A stretch of DNA of 64,000 nt from Acetatifactor muris (GCF_024623325.1 NZ_JANJZD010000004.1:220070-284069), one strand, 5' to 3'; positions 52,190 through 61,844 are shown, counted from the stretch's first letter. Translations and numbers: made by a program. The notes: generated by a model not told the origin, from the sequence alone.

Positions 52190-54499
52190 ATGCTGAAAAT
52201 TTTCAAATACTTAAAAGAATCCAAATGGTCTGTACTGGCGATCATAGTACTTCTGATTGTGCAGGCATACTGCGATCTGGCACTGCCGCAGTATACGGCG
52301 GATATCGTGGATGTGGGTATCGGGCAGAAGGGAATCGAAGGCCTGGTTCCGGAGCATATGAGGGAATCTGCTTTCGAATCACTTGCCATGTTTCTGACCG
52401 GGGAGGAAAGGGAACAAATGGCCTCCGCCTATGAGCAGACGGAGGATGGGAGCTATGTCTTCCGGGGAGGCCAGGAGGAGAAAGAGGCACTGAATGAAAG
52501 TATGGGGCTGGCACTGCTGCTTGTGTCCATGATGGAATCCGGAGGGACTGGGGACATCTTCGGTATGTCGGAGTTTGGTGGGACTGTGGGCATTTCCGGG
52601 ATGCCGGGAGTCGGTGTGGCTGGTGGAAATGCCGTTGCGCCGGAGGATAACGGTATGGCGGCAACTGAAGCGGCTGAGGCACCGGAGGGCAATGTGCCGG
52701 CAGGCGGCGTGATGCCGGAACTGACAGGTGAACTGACCGATGCGCAGATTTTGGCCGTACGGGAGCAGCTTTTACAAAGTCTGGGAGATACAGCCGAAAC
52801 TGTGGCGGCCCAGAAGGCGGTGCTTTTCATTCAGCAGGAGTATGAACAGCTGGGTATGGATTTGGGCAGGATTCAGAGGAATTATCTGTACAGAACCGGC
52901 GGTATGATGCTGGTCTATTCGGTGGTGATGATGGCGACAGCCATACTGGTAGGGCTGCTGGCGGCCAGAATCGGCGCAAAGCTGGGGCTGAATCTGCGGG
53001 AGCGTGTTTTCACAAAGGTGGTATCCTTCTCTCATGCGGAGATGGAGCAGTTTTCCACAGCATCCCTGATTACCAGGAGCACCAATGACATCCAGCAGGT
53101 GCAGATGGTGGTGGTCATGATGCTGAGGATGGTGGTGTATGCGCCGATTATCGGTATCGGCGGCGTGGTGAAGGTGCTTCGGACCAGAACCGGCATGGGA
53201 TGGATTATTGTGGTGGCGGTGGTGCTGATCCTGGCGCTGGTGGGTGTGCTGATGGCTGTGGCCATGCCGAAATTCAAGAAGATGCAGACCCTGGTGGACC
53301 GGATGAATCTGGTGTCACGGGAAATTCTGACAGGTGTTCCGGTAATTCGTGCTTTCAGCCGGGAAAAATTCGAAGAAGCGCGTTTCGACAGAGCCAACAG
53401 AGATCTGATGCAGACCCAGCTTTTCACCAATCGCGTCATGAACGTGATGATGCCGGTGATGATGCTGATTATGAACGGTATCAGCATCATGATTGTGTGG
53501 TTTGGCGCAAAGGGAATTGACATGGGAAATCTGATGGTGGGGGATATGCTGGCATTTATCACTTACACCATGCAGATTGTAATGTCTTTCCTGATGTTGA
53601 CCATGATCTCTGTCATGCTGCCCAGAGCAGGTGTGGCTGCCGGGCGCATTGAGGAGGTAATCGGAACACAGGCCGGAGTGCGGGACAAAGACCAGGTACA
53701 GGACGACAGACTGAAAAGCCCGGAAGGTGTGCTGGCATTTGAAGATGTGTCCTTCCGATATCCGGGGGCGGATGAGGATGCCCTGGAACATCTGACCTTT
53801 ATGGCCCGGCCCGGAGAGACCACGGCCATTATCGGCAGTACCGGCTGCGGCAAGTCCACTTTGTTGAACCTGATTCCGCGCTTTTACGATGTGACGGCAG
53901 GGCGGATTACCATAGATGGGGTGGATATCCGGGATGTGTCTCAGCATAAGCTGCGAAGTCTCCTGGGCTATGTGCCACAGAAGGCAGTGCTGTTTTCCGG
54001 GGATATTGCCTCTAATCTGAAATTCGGCGGCGCATGGAAAGAGGGCATTCCGGATATCAGCGACAGACAGATGAGGGAAGCGGCGGAGATTGCTCAGGCC
54101 ACGGAATTCATAGAGAGCAAACCGGACAGGTATCACAGTGAGATATCTCAGGGCGGTACCAATGTATCCGGAGGACAGAAGCAGAGGCTGTCCATTGCAA
54201 GGGCTATTGCAAAAGCGCCGAAGATTTTTCTGTTTGACGACAGCTTTTCGGCGTTGGATTACAAGACGGATGTGACGTTGCGGAAAGCGCTGCGTGAGAA
54301 GACTGCGGATGCCACCGTGATCATCGTGGCCCAGCGCATCAGCACAATTCTGCATGCGGACCGGATTATTGTGCTGGACGAGGGCAGGATCGCAGGTATG
54401 GGCACTCACAGTGAACTGCTGCGGGAGTGTGGGGCTTACAGAGAAATCGCCAGGTCACAGTTGTCGGAAGCAGAGCTGGAGGGAGGTGCGTCAATATGA
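52190..54499 (+). CDS. Multidrug-type ABC exporter, subunit 1
   Basis: A 769-residue half-transporter; ATG 52190 follows GGAAGGAGA. The first helix (about 15-35) is separated from the second (about 240-262) by some 200 extra residues, partly Gly/Ala/Glu-rich, predicted outside the membrane. Then come five helices and the ATPase domain: Walker A GSTGCGKST, signature VSGGQKQR, Walker B IFLFDDSFSALD (Asp in place of catalytic Glu) and AQRI in place of SHR. The degenerate site fits a heterodimer in which only the partner hydrolyses ATP. The partner overlaps by 4 nt. Confidence 0.9.
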   Translation: MLKIFKYLKESKWSVLAIIVLLIVQAYCDLALPQYTADIVDVGIGQKGIEGLVPEHMRESAFESLAMFLTGEEREQMASAYEQTEDGSYVFRGGQEEKEALNESMGLALLLVSMMESGGTGDIFGMSEFGGTVGISGMPGVGVAGGNAVAPEDNGMAATEAAEAPEGNVPAGGVMPELTGELTDAQILAVREQLLQSLGDTAETVAAQKAVLFIQQEYEQLGMDLGRIQRNYLYRTGGMMLVYSVVMMATAILVGLLAARIGAKLGLNLRERVFTKVVSFSHAEMEQFSTASLITRSTNDIQQVQMVVVMMLRMVVYAPIIGIGGVVKVLRTRTGMGWIIVVAVVLILALVGVLMAVAMPKFKKMQTLVDRMNLVSREILTGVPVIRAFSREKFEEARFDRANRDLMQTQLFTNRVMNVMMPVMMLIMNGISIMIVWFGAKGIDMGNLMVGDMLAFITYTMQIVMSFLMLTMISVMLPRAGVAAGRIEEVIGTQAGVRDKDQVQDDRLKSPEGVLAFEDVSFRYPGADEDALEHLTFMARPGETTAIIGSTGCGKSTLLNLIPRFYDVTAGRITIDGVDIRDVSQHKLRSLLGYVPQKAVLFSGDIASNLKFGGAWKEGIPDISDRQMREAAEIAQATEFIESKPDRYHSEISQGGTNVSGGQKQRLSIARAIAKAPKIFLFDDSFSALDYKTDVTLRKALREKTADATVIIVAQRISTILHADRIIVLDEGRIAGMGTHSELLRECGAYREIARSQLSEAELEGGASI

Positions 54500-56604
54500 G
54501 TGAAGAGAAGAAGAGGTCTGGCGATTCCGGGCCCGGTGAAACTGTCAGAGATGAGAAGTCGGCCCGGAATCCGCAGGCGGTTCGGCGGCCTCATGGTCCC
54601 CATGGCGGTATGATGCCGGGAGAAAAGGCGAAAGATTTTAAAGGAACTGCTTCAAAACTGATTGCTTATATGGGCAAATATAAGATTGCACTGATTACCG
54701 TGATGATTTTTGCGGCAGGCAGTACCGTTTTCACGATCATTGGCCCAAAAGTGCTGGCGAAAGCCACCACGGAGCTGTTTAACGGCATGATGGCCAAATT
54801 TACTGGCACTGGAGGAATCAACTTTCAGAGGATTGGGCGTATACTGATTCTGCTTTTGGGGCTGTATGGGCTCAGTGCGCTGCTGTCCTTTATTCAGGGG
54901 CTGGTGATGACGGAGGTGTCTCAGAAGCTCTGCTATCGGTTCCGAAAGGAGATTTCTGAGAAAATTAACCGGATGCCCATGGCATATTTTGAATCCAGGA
55001 CGGTGGGAGAAGTGTTGTCACGTATCACAAATGATGTGGATACTCTGGGGCAGAGCCTGAGCCAGAGCATTACCACGCTGATTACCTCTGTGGCCACCAT
55101 TGTGGGAATTCTGATTATGATGTTGTCTATCAGTCCGCTGATGACCCTGATTGCGCTGGTGATTCTGCCAGTATCCGGAGGGCTCATCGGTGTGGTGATT
55201 AAGCATTCCCAGAAATATTTCATTGCCCAGCAGACCTACCTGGGGAAAATTAACGGACAAATTGAAGAAGTGTACAGCGGACAGAATATCATCAAAGCTT
55301 TTAACCGGGAAGCAGTAAGCCTGGCAGAGTTCGGTGAGACCAATAAAATCCTGTATCAGAGTGCGTGGAAATCCCAGTTTATCTCCGGCATGATGCAGCC
55401 TGTGATGACATTTGTGGGAAATCTGGGCTATGTGGCGGTGGCTGTCAGCGGCAGTATGCTGGCTATAAAAGGCATCATCGAGGTGGGAGAGATTCAGGCG
55501 TTCATTCAGTATGTAAAGAATTTCACCCAGCCCATTACCCAGGTGGCCCAGGTTTCCAATATGTTCCAGTCCACGGCAGCGGCAGCGGAACGAGTCTTTG
55601 AGTTTCTGGAGGAGCCGGAGGAGGATGTAATGGCGGGACGGGTATCCGGGGACGCTGTGGACGGCGGGAATCTGAGAGAGGGAGCCGTGGCGGGGAATTT
55701 TGCGAAGGAATGTCCCGGGGCGGAAGGGAAAACTGGAAACTTTGCCGAAGTATGCTCTGGGGGCGGAAAGGAAACGAAACATTCCGCAGGGGAAGATTCT
55801 GCGGGAGGAATGGAAGCAGGAAATTCCGGAGAAAAAGGTTCCACAGGGAAAATGCAGGGTGCCGTCTCCTTCGAGCGTGTGAAGTTCGGCTATCAGCCGG
55901 ATAAGGTGATCATCCACGATTTCAGCTGTCAGGTAAAGCCGGGACAGATGGTGGCCATTGTAGGGCCTACTGGCGCGGGTAAGACCACCATGGTAAAGCT
56001 GCTGATGCGGTTCTATGATGTGAACAGCGGTGCCATACGGGTGGACGGACAGGATATCAGAGACTTCAATAGAAGCGAACTGAGGGAGAACTTCGGCATG
56101 GTGCTGCAGGACACCTGGCTTTTTCATGGGACCATTATGGAGAATATCCGTTATGGCAGACTGGATGCCACAGACGAGGAAGTCATTGCCGCGGCAAAGG
56201 CGGCTCATGTTCACCGTTTTATTCAGACCCTCCCCGGAGGATATCAGATGGAGCTGGGAGAGGACGCTTCGAATGTGTCCCAGGGACAGAAGCAGCTGCT
56301 TACTATTGCCCGGGCAATTCTGGCGGATAATCCCATATTGATTCTGGACGAGGCCACCAGCTCTGTGGATACCAGAACGGAAATCAGGATTCAGAAGGCC
56401 ATGAACAATCTGATGAAGGGACGGACCAGCTTTGTCATTGCCCACAGGCTTTCCACCATCCGGGACGCGGATGTGATTCTGGTCATGAAGGACGGAGATA
56501 TTGTGGAGCAGGGGAATCACGATGAGCTGCTGGCCAGAGGCGGATTTTATGCGGAACTGTACAATGCACAGTTCGAGGGAAGGGCCGGGGTGGAGCCGGC
56601 GTGA
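54496..56604 (+). CDS. Multidrug-type ABC exporter, subunit 2
   Basis: A 702-residue half-transporter; ATG 54496 overlaps the previous stop (ATGA) and follows GGAGGTG. A charged tail of about 50 residues precedes six helices (about 60-370). The ATPase domain has Walker A GPTGAGKTT, signature VSQGQKQL, Walker B ILILDEATSSVD and switch AHRLS, so it carries the catalytic Glu. About 75 extra residues rich in Gly/Glu/Ala with imperfect repeats (GNFAKECPGAEGK, GNFAEVCSGGGKE) link membrane and ATPase domains. Forms a heterodimer with subunit 1; exports drugs, lipids or peptides. Confidence 0.9.
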   Translation: MSEEKKRSGDSGPGETVRDEKSARNPQAVRRPHGPHGGMMPGEKAKDFKGTASKLIAYMGKYKIALITVMIFAAGSTVFTIIGPKVLAKATTELFNGMMAKFTGTGGINFQRIGRILILLLGLYGLSALLSFIQGLVMTEVSQKLCYRFRKEISEKINRMPMAYFESRTVGEVLSRITNDVDTLGQSLSQSITTLITSVATIVGILIMMLSISPLMTLIALVILPVSGGLIGVVIKHSQKYFIAQQTYLGKINGQIEEVYSGQNIIKAFNREAVSLAEFGETNKILYQSAWKSQFISGMMQPVMTFVGNLGYVAVAVSGSMLAIKGIIEVGEIQAFIQYVKNFTQPITQVAQVSNMFQSTAAAAERVFEFLEEPEEDVMAGRVSGDAVDGGNLREGAVAGNFAKECPGAEGKTGNFAEVCSGGGKETKHSAGEDSAGGMEAGNSGEKGSTGKMQGAVSFERVKFGYQPDKVIIHDFSCQVKPGQMVAIVGPTGAGKTTMVKLLMRFYDVNSGAIRVDGQDIRDFNRSELRENFGMVLQDTWLFHGTIMENIRYGRLDATDEEVIAAAKAAHVHRFIQTLPGGYQMELGEDASNVSQGQKQLLTIARAILADNPILILDEATSSVDTRTEIRIQKAMNNLMKGRTSFVIAHRLSTIRDADVILVMKDGDIVEQGNHDELLARGGFYAELYNAQFEGRAGVEPA

Positions 56605-56739
56605 TGAGATGGCTGTCTGCACTGTGCGAAGGAGGGGCAGGTATCTGCATTTGGTGAATGTCACGGGAATCTGCAGTGCAGATATCTGTCTGAATTGCTG
56701 TGAAGTATAATTTAAATTCCTGAAAAAATTGTTAAGTTG

Positions 56740-56769
56740 TTGCAAAATCATATGCCAACGTGCTATAAT
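56740..56769 (+). promoter_or_regulatory. Promoter of hpf
   Basis: TTGCAA (56740-56745), 18-bp spacer, extended -10 TGCTATAAT (TATAAT 56764-56769). Confidence 0.75.
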
Positions 56770-56815
56770 GAATGTGCAAAGTAGTAAATATTAACAGCGG
56801 AAAGGGATGATGCAT

Positions 56816-57343
56816 ATGAAGTTTATTATTTTAGGCAGAAATCTGGAGGTGACGCCAGGATTGAGGGCAGCGGTGGAGGACAAAATAGGTAAGCTGGCTA
56901 AATACTTCAATCCCGATACAGAAGTACATGTAACCCTGAGTGTGGAGAAAGAACGTCAGAAAATTGAGGTAACCATTCCGGTAAAGGGCAATATCATCCG
57001 CTCCGAACAGGTCAGCAACGATATGTATGTCTCCATCGATCTGGTGGAGGAGATTATCGAGAGGCAGCTGAAGAAATACAAGGCCAAAATTGTGGACAAG
57101 CAGCAGGGCGCCGGTTCGTTCAGCAAAATGTATGTGGAAAACGACTATATGGAGGACGAGGATATCAAGATTGTCCGCACCAAGAAGTTCGATATCAAAC
57201 CCATGTATGCGGAGGATGCCTGTATCCAGATGGAACTGCTGGGGCATAATTTCTTCGTGTTCATCAACGCAGAGACAGATCAGGTGAATGTGGTGTACAA
57301 AAGAAAGGGTGATACTTACGGACTGATTGAGCCGGAGGTGTAG
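56816..57343 (+). CDS. hpf: Long-form ribosome hibernation promoting factor
   Basis: A 175-residue protein. Residues 1-100 are the HPF/YfiA domain (MKFIILGRNLEVTPGLRAAV, KLAKYFNPDTEVHVTLSVEK) and residues 115-175 the C-terminal dimerisation domain of long HPF (IVRTKKFDIKPMYAEDACIQMELLGHNFFVFINAETDQVNVVYKRKGDTYGLIEP). It pairs ribosomes into inactive 100S dimers in stationary phase. ATG 56816 is preferred, 9 nt after AAAGGG; ATGs at 56807 and 56810 are too close. It has its own promoter and terminator. Confidence 0.95.
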   Translation: MKFIILGRNLEVTPGLRAAVEDKIGKLAKYFNPDTEVHVTLSVEKERQKIEVTIPVKGNIIRSEQVSNDMYVSIDLVEEIIERQLKKYKAKIVDKQQGAGSFSKMYVENDYMEDEDIKIVRTKKFDIKPMYAEDACIQMELLGHNFFVFINAETDQVNVVYKRKGDTYGLIEPEV

Positions 57344-57416
57344 GCGGCAGAGGCTGTGAGAGGCAGCCAGGGAACACAAATGATATTGGTTAACTTATAA
57401 GTGAGACCAGATAAAG

Positions 57417-57466
57417 TCCGGCAGGGGCGGCATGGAAAGAAAGGTGCACGCTCCCGCCGGATTTTT
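57417..57466 (+). terminator. Intrinsic terminator after hpf
   Basis: TCCGGCAGGGGCG pairs with CGCTCCCGCCGGA (one bulge) and is followed by TTTTT. Confidence 0.85.
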
Positions 57467-57624
57467 CATTTCCTTTTTTGCGGAACCCAAAGTGGCAAAA
57501 ATTGTAAATCCCTTGTACCTTTTCTATTTATTTTTGGCCGGAAAATCCGATATAAAAATAAAGGCTCATAAACGCAGGGATGCGTTAATGCAAGGATGCA
57601 GCAGACAGACAAGGGGGTCACAAC

Positions 57625-58449
57625 ATGAGCATAGAGGTCAACACCAACAGAAATACCGGCGTAAGACAGATTACCATCAAGAAGCCTGACGGCTCTAAAG
57701 TAGGCACGATTACGATTCACAGCCAGAGCCTGAAGAAGCTGAAAAAGCTGGGCTATAAGCAGAGGCGGATATCCACCATGATTACCCAGGCCACCACCTC
57801 CGGCAACGCCAGGCAGGTTCTGGCCAGCGCAAAGACCGAGACAGTGAATCTGCGCAGGAAGCTGGTAAGCGGCAAATACAACGACAGAGAGGTCAGAGCC
57901 GCCATTCGCCATGCGGAGCGTATGGAACGCGTCGCAAAGAAGCGTATGAAGCACCTCCAGCAGGAAGAGTACATTGAAAAGCATGGCGGCGGCACATGGC
58001 CGACAAACCTGGACGAAGAAGAGAGGAAAAAGGACGGACAGGAGCTGGAAATGTCCGATTTCGCCGAGATAAGCGCGGAAGAGATGGAACAGCTCATGGA
58101 GGAGCTCCAGGAGGAGATGGAAGAGCTGGCCAGAGAGCAGGAAATGGAGGAGCTGGAGCTGATGCAGACAGTGCAGTCAGACATGGATCCTGCCGAGCTG
58201 GAGCAGCTGAAGAAGAAGCACAGAGCGGAAGAGATGCGGGAGATCGTGGAGGCCGACATGAAATATCTGAAGGCTCTTTTCAGTCAGCTGGAAAAGGAAA
58301 GGCAGGAGGCGTCCGCAGGTGATATGGGAGTGGCCCTGCAGCTGGCCGGTGTAGAGATACCAGTTCAGGTGGACACAAGATCCGCGGCGGAGGTGGCTTC
58401 CGCTGCCGCGCCTCCGGCGGCCGGCGGCAACATAGATTTGGCGCTGTAA
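57625..58449 (+). CDS. Coiled-coil protein of unknown function
   Basis: A 274-residue soluble protein; ATG 57625 follows AAGGGGGT. The first 60 residues may be a small beta structure (RQITIKKPDGSKVGTITIHS) followed by a basic helical part (residues 35-115). Residues 130-235 are extremely rich in Glu, Met, Leu and Lys with heptad-like spacing (EEMEQLMEELQEEMEELARE), predicting a long coiled coil. The C-terminus is Ala/Pro/Gly-rich. No signal peptide. I recognise no named family; it is a plausible structural or scaffold protein of Lachnospiraceae. Confidence 0.7.
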   Translation: MSIEVNTNRNTGVRQITIKKPDGSKVGTITIHSQSLKKLKKLGYKQRRISTMITQATTSGNARQVLASAKTETVNLRRKLVSGKYNDREVRAAIRHAERMERVAKKRMKHLQQEEYIEKHGGGTWPTNLDEEERKKDGQELEMSDFAEISAEEMEQLMEELQEEMEELAREQEMEELELMQTVQSDMDPAELEQLKKKHRAEEMREIVEADMKYLKALFSQLEKERQEASAGDMGVALQLAGVEIPVQVDTRSAAEVASAAAPPAAGGNIDLAL

Positions 58450-58612
58450 AGAGAAAGGAAATATGGATTTGCCTTTTCAGAACAGGACATTTTGCAAAGG
58501 ACGCGTACTGATAGAATGGAAGGATAAGTGGCGGGCGGAGGATTGACATATTTAGGAATCAGCCTTTCCTTTTCCACATATATCTTTAATTGAAGAAGAT
58601 AGCGGAGCGGAA

Positions 58613-59767
58613 GTGGACAGAGTGCGAAATGAAAGGATTCTGAGGTGTCTGAAAAAGGGAATACTGATAGAAAGTGTATTGATCATTGTATTTGCGGCTA
58701 TTGTGCTGGGGAAAAGGGGAGAGCTTCTCGCTGAGAACAGTTCCAGTGCCAATGTACTTTCCATTGAAAATGATTACATAAAGTGGGTGGATTTTACTGT
58801 CTCTTACGAGGCGTTATGCAAGGCTTACGACTGGGATGTGAAGACCCATGGATCGGAACATGAGATTGACTGGGTGGAGCTTTTAGCCTACACAGCGGCG
58901 AAGACAGGCGGTGCGTTCGGCAAGGATGCGCTGAAGACCATGGAAAAGGCGGCGGAAAAGCTTTCCGCTGGCGAGGTCACCATGGAGGAGCTGACAAAAG
59001 AACTGAAATATTATGCCTATTACAAGGAAGCTTACGATGCGGCCATAGGCGGACTGGTAGGGGAGTACTGGGAGGAGGATCCGGAGGCCCCGCAGGGGAA
59101 TCCTGCGGAAGGTACGGCGGAAAGAACCGGTTACATAAAAAAGTATGGACTGAAGGGATATTTTCCGCTGGCACGGGGCTTTGACTATAACCATTATGAT
59201 GACTTTGGGGCAGGACGGAGCTACGGATATAAGCGCAAGCACCTTGGCCACGACATGATGGGCCTGGTGGGGACTCCCATTATGGCGGTGGAGTCCGGGG
59301 TAGTGACTGCTCTGGGCTGGAACCAGTACGGCGGCTGGCGCATCGGCATCAGCAGCTTTGACGGGAAGCGGTATTATTATTACGCACATTTACGCCAGAA
59401 CTATCCCTATGCGGAAGGGCTGGAAGAGGGAAGCGTGGTGACGGCCGGGGATGTGATCGGGTATATGGGCCACACGGGGTACAGCGCCAAAGAGAATGTG
59501 AATAATATTGAAGTGGTACATCTGCACTGGGGACTGCAGTTGATTTTTGACGAATCCCAGAAGAAAGGGAATAACGAGATCTGGATTGACTTGTATCCGC
59601 TGACCCGTTTCCTGGCAAAGCATACCCAGGCGGCAGTGAAGGTGGAGGGGACGAAGGAGTGGCGGAGGACTACGGATATTGTGGACCCGGCGGTGGAGGA
59701 GTATGAGGCTGGGCATAAGGCACAGAAAGAAGATGATGAAAATAGAGTGCCGGAGCAGACACAGTGA
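58613..59767 (+). CDS. Membrane-anchored M23-family peptidoglycan endopeptidase
   Basis: A 384-residue protein with one N-terminal helix (about 18-34) and an external part. The LytM/M23 fold is at about 195-330: KHLGHDMMG (zinc His and Asp), GVVTALGWNQYGGWRIGI, YYYAHLRQN and VVHLHWGLQ (H-x-H). The zinc residues are present, so it may be active on peptide crosslinks. GTG 58613 is used; GTG 58622 is an alternative and ribosome sites are weak. A helical stretch (about 95-150) may regulate it, as in SpoIIQ/SpoIIIAH-type proteins, but that is speculation. Confidence 0.8.
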   Translation: MDRVRNERILRCLKKGILIESVLIIVFAAIVLGKRGELLAENSSSANVLSIENDYIKWVDFTVSYEALCKAYDWDVKTHGSEHEIDWVELLAYTAAKTGGAFGKDALKTMEKAAEKLSAGEVTMEELTKELKYYAYYKEAYDAAIGGLVGEYWEEDPEAPQGNPAEGTAERTGYIKKYGLKGYFPLARGFDYNHYDDFGAGRSYGYKRKHLGHDMMGLVGTPIMAVESGVVTALGWNQYGGWRIGISSFDGKRYYYYAHLRQNYPYAEGLEEGSVVTAGDVIGYMGHTGYSAKENVNNIEVVHLHWGLQLIFDESQKKGNNEIWIDLYPLTRFLAKHTQAAVKVEGTKEWRRTTDIVDPAVEEYEAGHKAQKEDDENRVPEQTQ

Positions 59768-59835
59768 ATTGTGGAGGGAGAGGTGAAATGAGTCTTTGTA
59801 GAAAAATCAGATAAAAAGAGAAATGGATAATTTAT

Positions 59836-59880
59836 ATGCCACAAATCGTGAAAAAGTCAGGATTTGTGGCATTGTTTTAT
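59836..59880 (+). terminator. Intrinsic terminator after the M23 gene
   Basis: A perfect 12-bp stem, ATGCCACAAATC with GATTTGTGGCAT, followed by TGTTTTATTT. Confidence 0.9.
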
Positions 59881-60208
59881 TTGTCAGAACAGAAGACTCA
59901 TGAAGCATGAATTTTATGGCCTATCGCAATAGAGTATTTGCAAAGCATGATATTGTATGACTAAAAATATGCGAAATAGTTTACTTTATATTAGTATGTG
60001 ATTATAGGAAGGTTTTTTAATGCTGTAGGATAATCTGCTTGTATGAAGCCTATAATTCATTATAATGTATTGTCGTATTATCTGCAAAAAATCACATATA
60101 ATTATATACAATCGCATGTGAAGTTTGGTGTAAAAATATTGCATAAAAAATAAATTTATGACATAGTAAGTTTTAAAAGGGGAGAATTATTTTCAATTCT
60201 CGGAGGAA
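59881..60208. other. AT-rich intergenic stretch before the defence-like island
   Basis: No gene of useful length. The strong fall in GC content from here on marks the border of an island. GGAGG at 60202-60206 serves the next gene; GAGAATTATTTTCAATTCTC just before it is a small palindrome. Confidence 0.5.
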
Positions 60209-60214
60209 ATGAAT

Positions 60215-61492
60215 ATGTTGATAGAATTAAGAGCAAATAACTGCTTTTCTTTTTCCGAAAAAATTACTTTTTCATCCAAGGCAGATATGCGGAATAAAAA
60301 ATTTGCATCTAATGTATATAGCGAAAATTATTTTAATATTTTAAAGACATTAGGAATTTATGGACCCAATAACGCCGGAAAAACTTGTCTGGTAAAATGC
60401 ATCCGCAGTGCAAGGAATATTTTATTGAACCGTGAGCCGAAGCTGATAGAGAATATTTTTCAGGAAAGTTCCATATGCGAGATGGGGATTTCATTTTTGG
60501 AGAATGGAAGGGAATTTTCCTATGACTTCTGGTACGATACGAAGAAGGAAGAGTATCCATACGAAAAATTTTCAGAAGTTAACAGGGATCAGTATGGAAA
60601 TGAGAAAGAGACCATATGGCTTCTGAAAGACAGTATCCGCGGAGACTATCAGTATGAAGATGAAGAGCTTCTGAAAGTGATTTCTGTTATTTCTCAGAGC
60701 AATCTGATGTTCTATCTGGCGGATGCGGGTAAAGTTGAGAAGCTTGCGGAAATGAAAAGGGTCTGCACTGCATTTGCATCCAGAATTGACATTATTGATA
60801 TGAATAATATCCCAATTAAGCGCACCATTGAATTAATGAAAGCGCCAAATGAGCTTCAGCAAAAGATTGTGGGTTTTATCAAGAATGCAGATTTGTATCT
60901 GGATAGTTTTGAATATGTGGACATAGATAAAGTGCGCATAAAACCGGATAGGGAGGTTGAAAAACCGGAAGAAAAGGCGCTTGATATTCCGGAACAGATA
61001 ATGGATCAGATTCGATTGGTATCTGTATACAAAGGTGTCCATGTTCCAAGCATACTGTTTGACTCTACAGGAACAAAGAAGATTGCGGCTCTGGCAAGTT
61101 ACATTATACAGGGGATAGAGCAGGGCAGGATACTGGTGGTGGATGAGTTGGACAGCAGTCTCCATTTCAAGTTGACCAAGGCGATTGTAGCCATGTTTAA
61201 TAATGAGTTGAATATGGGAGCGCAATTGATTTTTACGATTCACGATATCAATCTGATGGACTGTAAGAAAATGTTCCGCAAAGAGCAGATTTGGTTTGTC
61301 CATAAAGATGAGAGTGGAGTCTATATTTATTCGCTAGGAGATTTCACGGCTCAGCAGGGTGTAAGGGATACCACGGATATTATGGAGAAATATCGGAGGG
61401 GAGCGTTAGGGGCGCTTCCGGATCCCGAATTGATAGGTTCGCTGCTTGATATGAAAGGAAATCGGAAGGAGGTGCCTGCCGGTGGGGAATAG
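60215..61492 (+). CDS. AAA15/RloA-type ATPase (ABC-like, OLD-related)
   Basis: A 425-residue ATPase; ATG 60215 is 8 nt after GGAGG, and ATG 60209 is too close. Walker A is GIYGPNNAGKTCLVK (residues about 50-62), preceded by the LRANNCFSFSEKITF strand typical of AAA15 proteins. Near the end come FDSTGTKKIAALASYI (signature-like), Walker B ILVVDELDSSLH and the His of TIHDINLMD. RloA/AbiL-like ATPases act with RloB in abortive-infection defence. The downstream partner starts within its last codons but is cut short. Confidence 0.85.
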   Translation: MLIELRANNCFSFSEKITFSSKADMRNKKFASNVYSENYFNILKTLGIYGPNNAGKTCLVKCIRSARNILLNREPKLIENIFQESSICEMGISFLENGREFSYDFWYDTKKEEYPYEKFSEVNRDQYGNEKETIWLLKDSIRGDYQYEDEELLKVISVISQSNLMFYLADAGKVEKLAEMKRVCTAFASRIDIIDMNNIPIKRTIELMKAPNELQQKIVGFIKNADLYLDSFEYVDIDKVRIKPDREVEKPEEKALDIPEQIMDQIRLVSVYKGVHVPSILFDSTGTKKIAALASYIIQGIEQGRILVVDELDSSLHFKLTKAIVAMFNNELNMGAQLIFTIHDINLMDCKKMFRKEQIWFVHKDESGVYIYSLGDFTAQQGVRDTTDIMEKYRRGALGALPDPELIGSLLDMKGNRKEVPAGGE

Positions 61493-61616
61493 GCTTCCGA
61501 AGATTTTTACGGGCAGCAGGATATGCATTATATGTGAGGGGATGAGGAAATTCTATAATCGGAATTATATAAGATTCAAGCGAAATATCATTATAATGGA
61601 TTTTGGAGAGTACTAA
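61482..61616 (+). pseudogene. RloB-like protein, N-terminal stump of 44 residues
   Basis: GTG 61482 follows AAGGAGG and overlaps the ATPase gene by 11 nt, as rloB does with rloA. The product reads RICIICEGMRKFYNRNYI, which matches the first strand of the RloB TOPRIM-like domain (I-V-C-E-G). The frame then stops at TAA 61614-61616, and no continuation is seen in other frames. The nuclease partner is therefore lost and the pair is probably inactive as a defence system. Confidence 0.6.
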
Positions 61617-61659
61617 TGAAAATCAATAAGGGGGTAAAAGAAAGTCTTTTGATAAGCAT

Positions 61660-61688
61660 TTGACAGCATTGATATACCGTGTTAGATT
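61660..61688 (+). promoter_or_regulatory. Possible promoter of the HD/ATPase gene
   Basis: TTGACA (61660-61665), 17-bp spacer, TAGATT (61683-61688). Predicts a leader of about 150 nt without a gene. Confidence 0.5.
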
Positions 61689-61844
61689 ATAGGTATTATA
61701 AGAGACACTATTTAATGTTAAGCCTTTACTAAATGACAAAGGAGTAAAAGTAGAAATAGTAATGTATAAAAGCAGAAATGGAGACTGAAGAGTATAAGTA
61801 TATATGCAAATGGGTATGAAAGATGATAAACGAGGAGAAAAAAT

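Noticed and set aside
53315..54409. Minus-strand open frame of 364 codons in ABC exporter subunit 1
   Set aside because: The plus strand encodes clear ABC motifs with operon-type overlaps; the minus frame has no family signature.
55018..56751. Minus-strand open frame of 577 codons opposite ABC exporter subunit 2
   Set aside because: Opposite Walker A, signature and Walker B motifs. Product is His/Ser/Leu-rich with no recognisable domain.
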